DNA from: Candidatus Omnitrophota bacterium
GTDB taxonomy: Bacteria > Omnitrophota > Gorgyraeia > Gygaellales > JAQTUX01
Length of the DNA stretch: 64,000 nucleotides
Assembly: GCA_028707125.1 (NCBI GenBank)
Contig: JAQTUX010000002.1
Location: forward strand, 347,595 to 411,594
Direction of reading: 5' to 3'
The notes beneath the pieces were generated by a model, which saw nothing but the letters and a program-made list of their open reading frames with translations, ran no database searches and was not told where the DNA came from. Shown here piece after piece: positions 60,501 to 63,500 of the stretch (positions are counted from its first letter, which is position 1; the number at the start of each line of letters is the position of its first letter). Made by a program: the position numbers and the translations under genes.

Positions 60501-63500
60501 GTAGTGTGTCTGGCCTCTCTGCTGTTAAAGGAATGATATGTATAATAGACCTTCCAGCCGGCCTTTATAAAATTATCGGTGGTCTCTCTATAGCCGTCTT
60601 CCGGATGGCCGGAGTTGCTATATCCACCTAGGATCGCGATCTGAGTTTCTCCCCCTTCAATTATGTTCTTGATCATTGCTATGTGGGTTTCCCTGTTCTC
60701 CAGTGGACCGAAGTTAGCGATCCTGACCGTAGGGATACCTCCTGCTATCCGTTTCCTCACGGGGACATCTACGCCCCACCAATTCCGCAGATTATCATTG
60801 ATAAGAATGATGCTATCGTTATCTTGAGCGGTATACCCCATCCATTCTCCTGAGCCAAGGGCGGCGCCCTTAAGCATCGCCTGCTCAGAGGCATAAGTTG
60901 CGCCGGCTATATCATCACGGTCTAATTCAATTCCGACCACGCGTTTTGCGCCTCTGGCCAAAGCAAGAAAAGCAATAACGCCATTGCCTGTCCCGTCATC
61001 CTCCACAATCCTTCCGGTAAATTCTCTGCAAAGCATCTCGCCAATCACAGGTATAAGATACGGCGCGCTTATAAGCGGTGTAGCAATTGTAACCATGAAT
61101 CCATCGTTAATAGCCGCGCCGATCTTATCTACAATAAATTTCTTAAACATAAAGCCGCCGATCCTGTCCACTACAACCATGGCCGGCCCCACGCGCAAGT
61201 AGGCCACCTTAACGCACTCCATGCTGGAACTGTCCAAATCAACAATATAGGTATATGAAACAATTCTATCGCGGATACTTATCATCCCGTTGAAAACCCT
61301 CATAGGTAATTTCTGCTCGTAACCCTGCTTGATCTGATATTCAGCCGCTGTAAGCCGTGGGCATAAGCCCAAGGGGGAGGACGATATAACGCTCAAATTC
61401 CCTTCGCTAACAAACTCTATCTCTATGCCCTCTGGCATATTCTTGGCAATGTCTGCCTGTAGAGCAAGAAGCTCCATATTCTGAAGGCGCTTTGGTTTAC
61501 CTTCGGATCCAGGCGGCAGACTATGCTCTATCTCAATGGCAATGATAGCTACCTTAGGATATAAGTTGCTATGGTTGATAGTAGGTATTGTTATAGCCCA
61601 GGCCTCTGCCTCTCTTAATCCCGCTTGAATTAATACCGGCAAGATATGAGTGTCCTTAAACGTCTTAGCGGCCTCTTTCGGCCTGTCTATAGCCTCGGTA
61701 AGCGGTATTGCTATTATAAGATCGCTATGATCCATAACCGTGTTGGTAATACCCTTTGGTATTAATTTCTCAGGAAGCGACTCAAAAGGAGTATAGGTCA
61801 AAGCCGCCGCTATAATTTTATTATGAGCTTTAACCGCGGTATTCTGGCTTAAGGCATATCTTGTAAGCAGATAACAATACCGGTATTGTGTATTCTGCCT
61901 CAACAACGAAAGGTAGGGCTCGGGAAGATCCTGGCGGTCTCTCTGGCTTACATGAGCATGGGTATGAGTAGGATTACCTGCGAATACCGCATGACGTAAG
62001 AGTTTCTGATCAACGGGGCTTACCGGAAGCACCCCTTGCTGTATATATCCCTGCCATAGCAATTCGCTTACTTTTTTTGTATCAAGTAAATCAACATCTT
62101 GCTCATACCAAGGCACAGGCTTAGCCTGCATCTCAACTTCCTTTGCCTGTATCAACTCCCTTCTCTGCTCTACCAGCAGCATATGCTCCCCTGTAGCCCC
62201 TTCCACACTCCAGGCGTCAAATTGGCTGCGCTTATCCTGGTCCTTGGGGAAGGCCCAGGCGCCTGTAGCGTAGGCATACCATCCATACTGAGGGAAGGTT
62301 ATGCCTATATTGTGCTTGCCTCTGAAGTCGGTGGATGATATGCCCAGGTCTATCAGCTCATGGTCTATGAGGAACATCTCTATACTGCGTTCAAGGGCTA
62401 TCTGGAGGTATTCTGTCGGGGCCTCAAAATATATGGCGTCGTCTATCTGGAAGCCGGCCTCCTTCTCCAGGGCCTTGGCCTTTGCCTTAAGCTGCTTCTT
62501 TATCTCTTCTCCATATGTATTATCAGCCATTTCCTTGAGCACCTTGGCCTCATCCCTGAGCAGCCTTGCCGTCTGGCGCAGGCGCGCCGCCTCTTCCCGC
62601 AGCGCGGGCTCTCTCTGTTTACGGCCGGGCAGGTCCATCCTGATCTGGGCGCGGATACGCTCGTGTTCCGCGTTTATCGCTTCTTCATACTGCTCTTTAT
62701 TCCAATTGTTCCCAAAGCCCTCGCTGCCCGCTCTCCTGATCCAACCCATGGAGAAGCGGTGCTCGGGAAGCAGGTCGCCCTCTATCAAGGCCTTGCCCAG
62801 CTTGATGTAATGCAGCCGGATGTACTTCTTGATGCGGTCAAAGTCCTCTGTGGAGAGCATATATATCATATTGACCTGCATGCCTTCGTTGGCCTTCAAT
62901 ATGGCGAACATCTGCTCAAAGCCCTCCACGTCATCCGTATAGTCGGTCAGCCGTAAAAATGGCCGGTACGGCGCGAATACCGACTCAGCCAACAGCAGCC
63001 GCTCACGCGGGGTTACCCAGTCCTCGGGGTTATTGGGCAGCTTCTTCTCCATCTCTTCCTCGCCGGCTATCCTCATTATGCCGAAGTCGGCCTTGAGCAG
63101 CCCGGTGCCCAATAACAGCACGTTGGGATGGCCCAGCACAGTGGGATTGCCGTTGCCGGGCAGGTAGGCTATCCTTCTCTCGCGGCCTATGTCTCTAAGC
63201 AGCCCTGCCATCGGGTCAACACTTGTATGGCGCAGGTTCATGCCGGCATACGGGTCTGAATTCCCCATCATCACATTGGCAACGCACATATCTACTGCCG
63301 CCTTAAGCGCCGCCATGTAATTCTTGCGCACCTGCTTTGGGTCGGGGTCGGCCTCGATGGAGAGGCCGGGCGCGTTGGCCTCCACCATCCTGCGCACCTC
63401 TTCCAGTACGCGCCTGCCTTCATCACGGATGGGGGAGGAGGAATGCTGAGGGGCATCTATGGCAGCGAGCGTATCTGCTGCCCCCTTCTGAATATCCTGC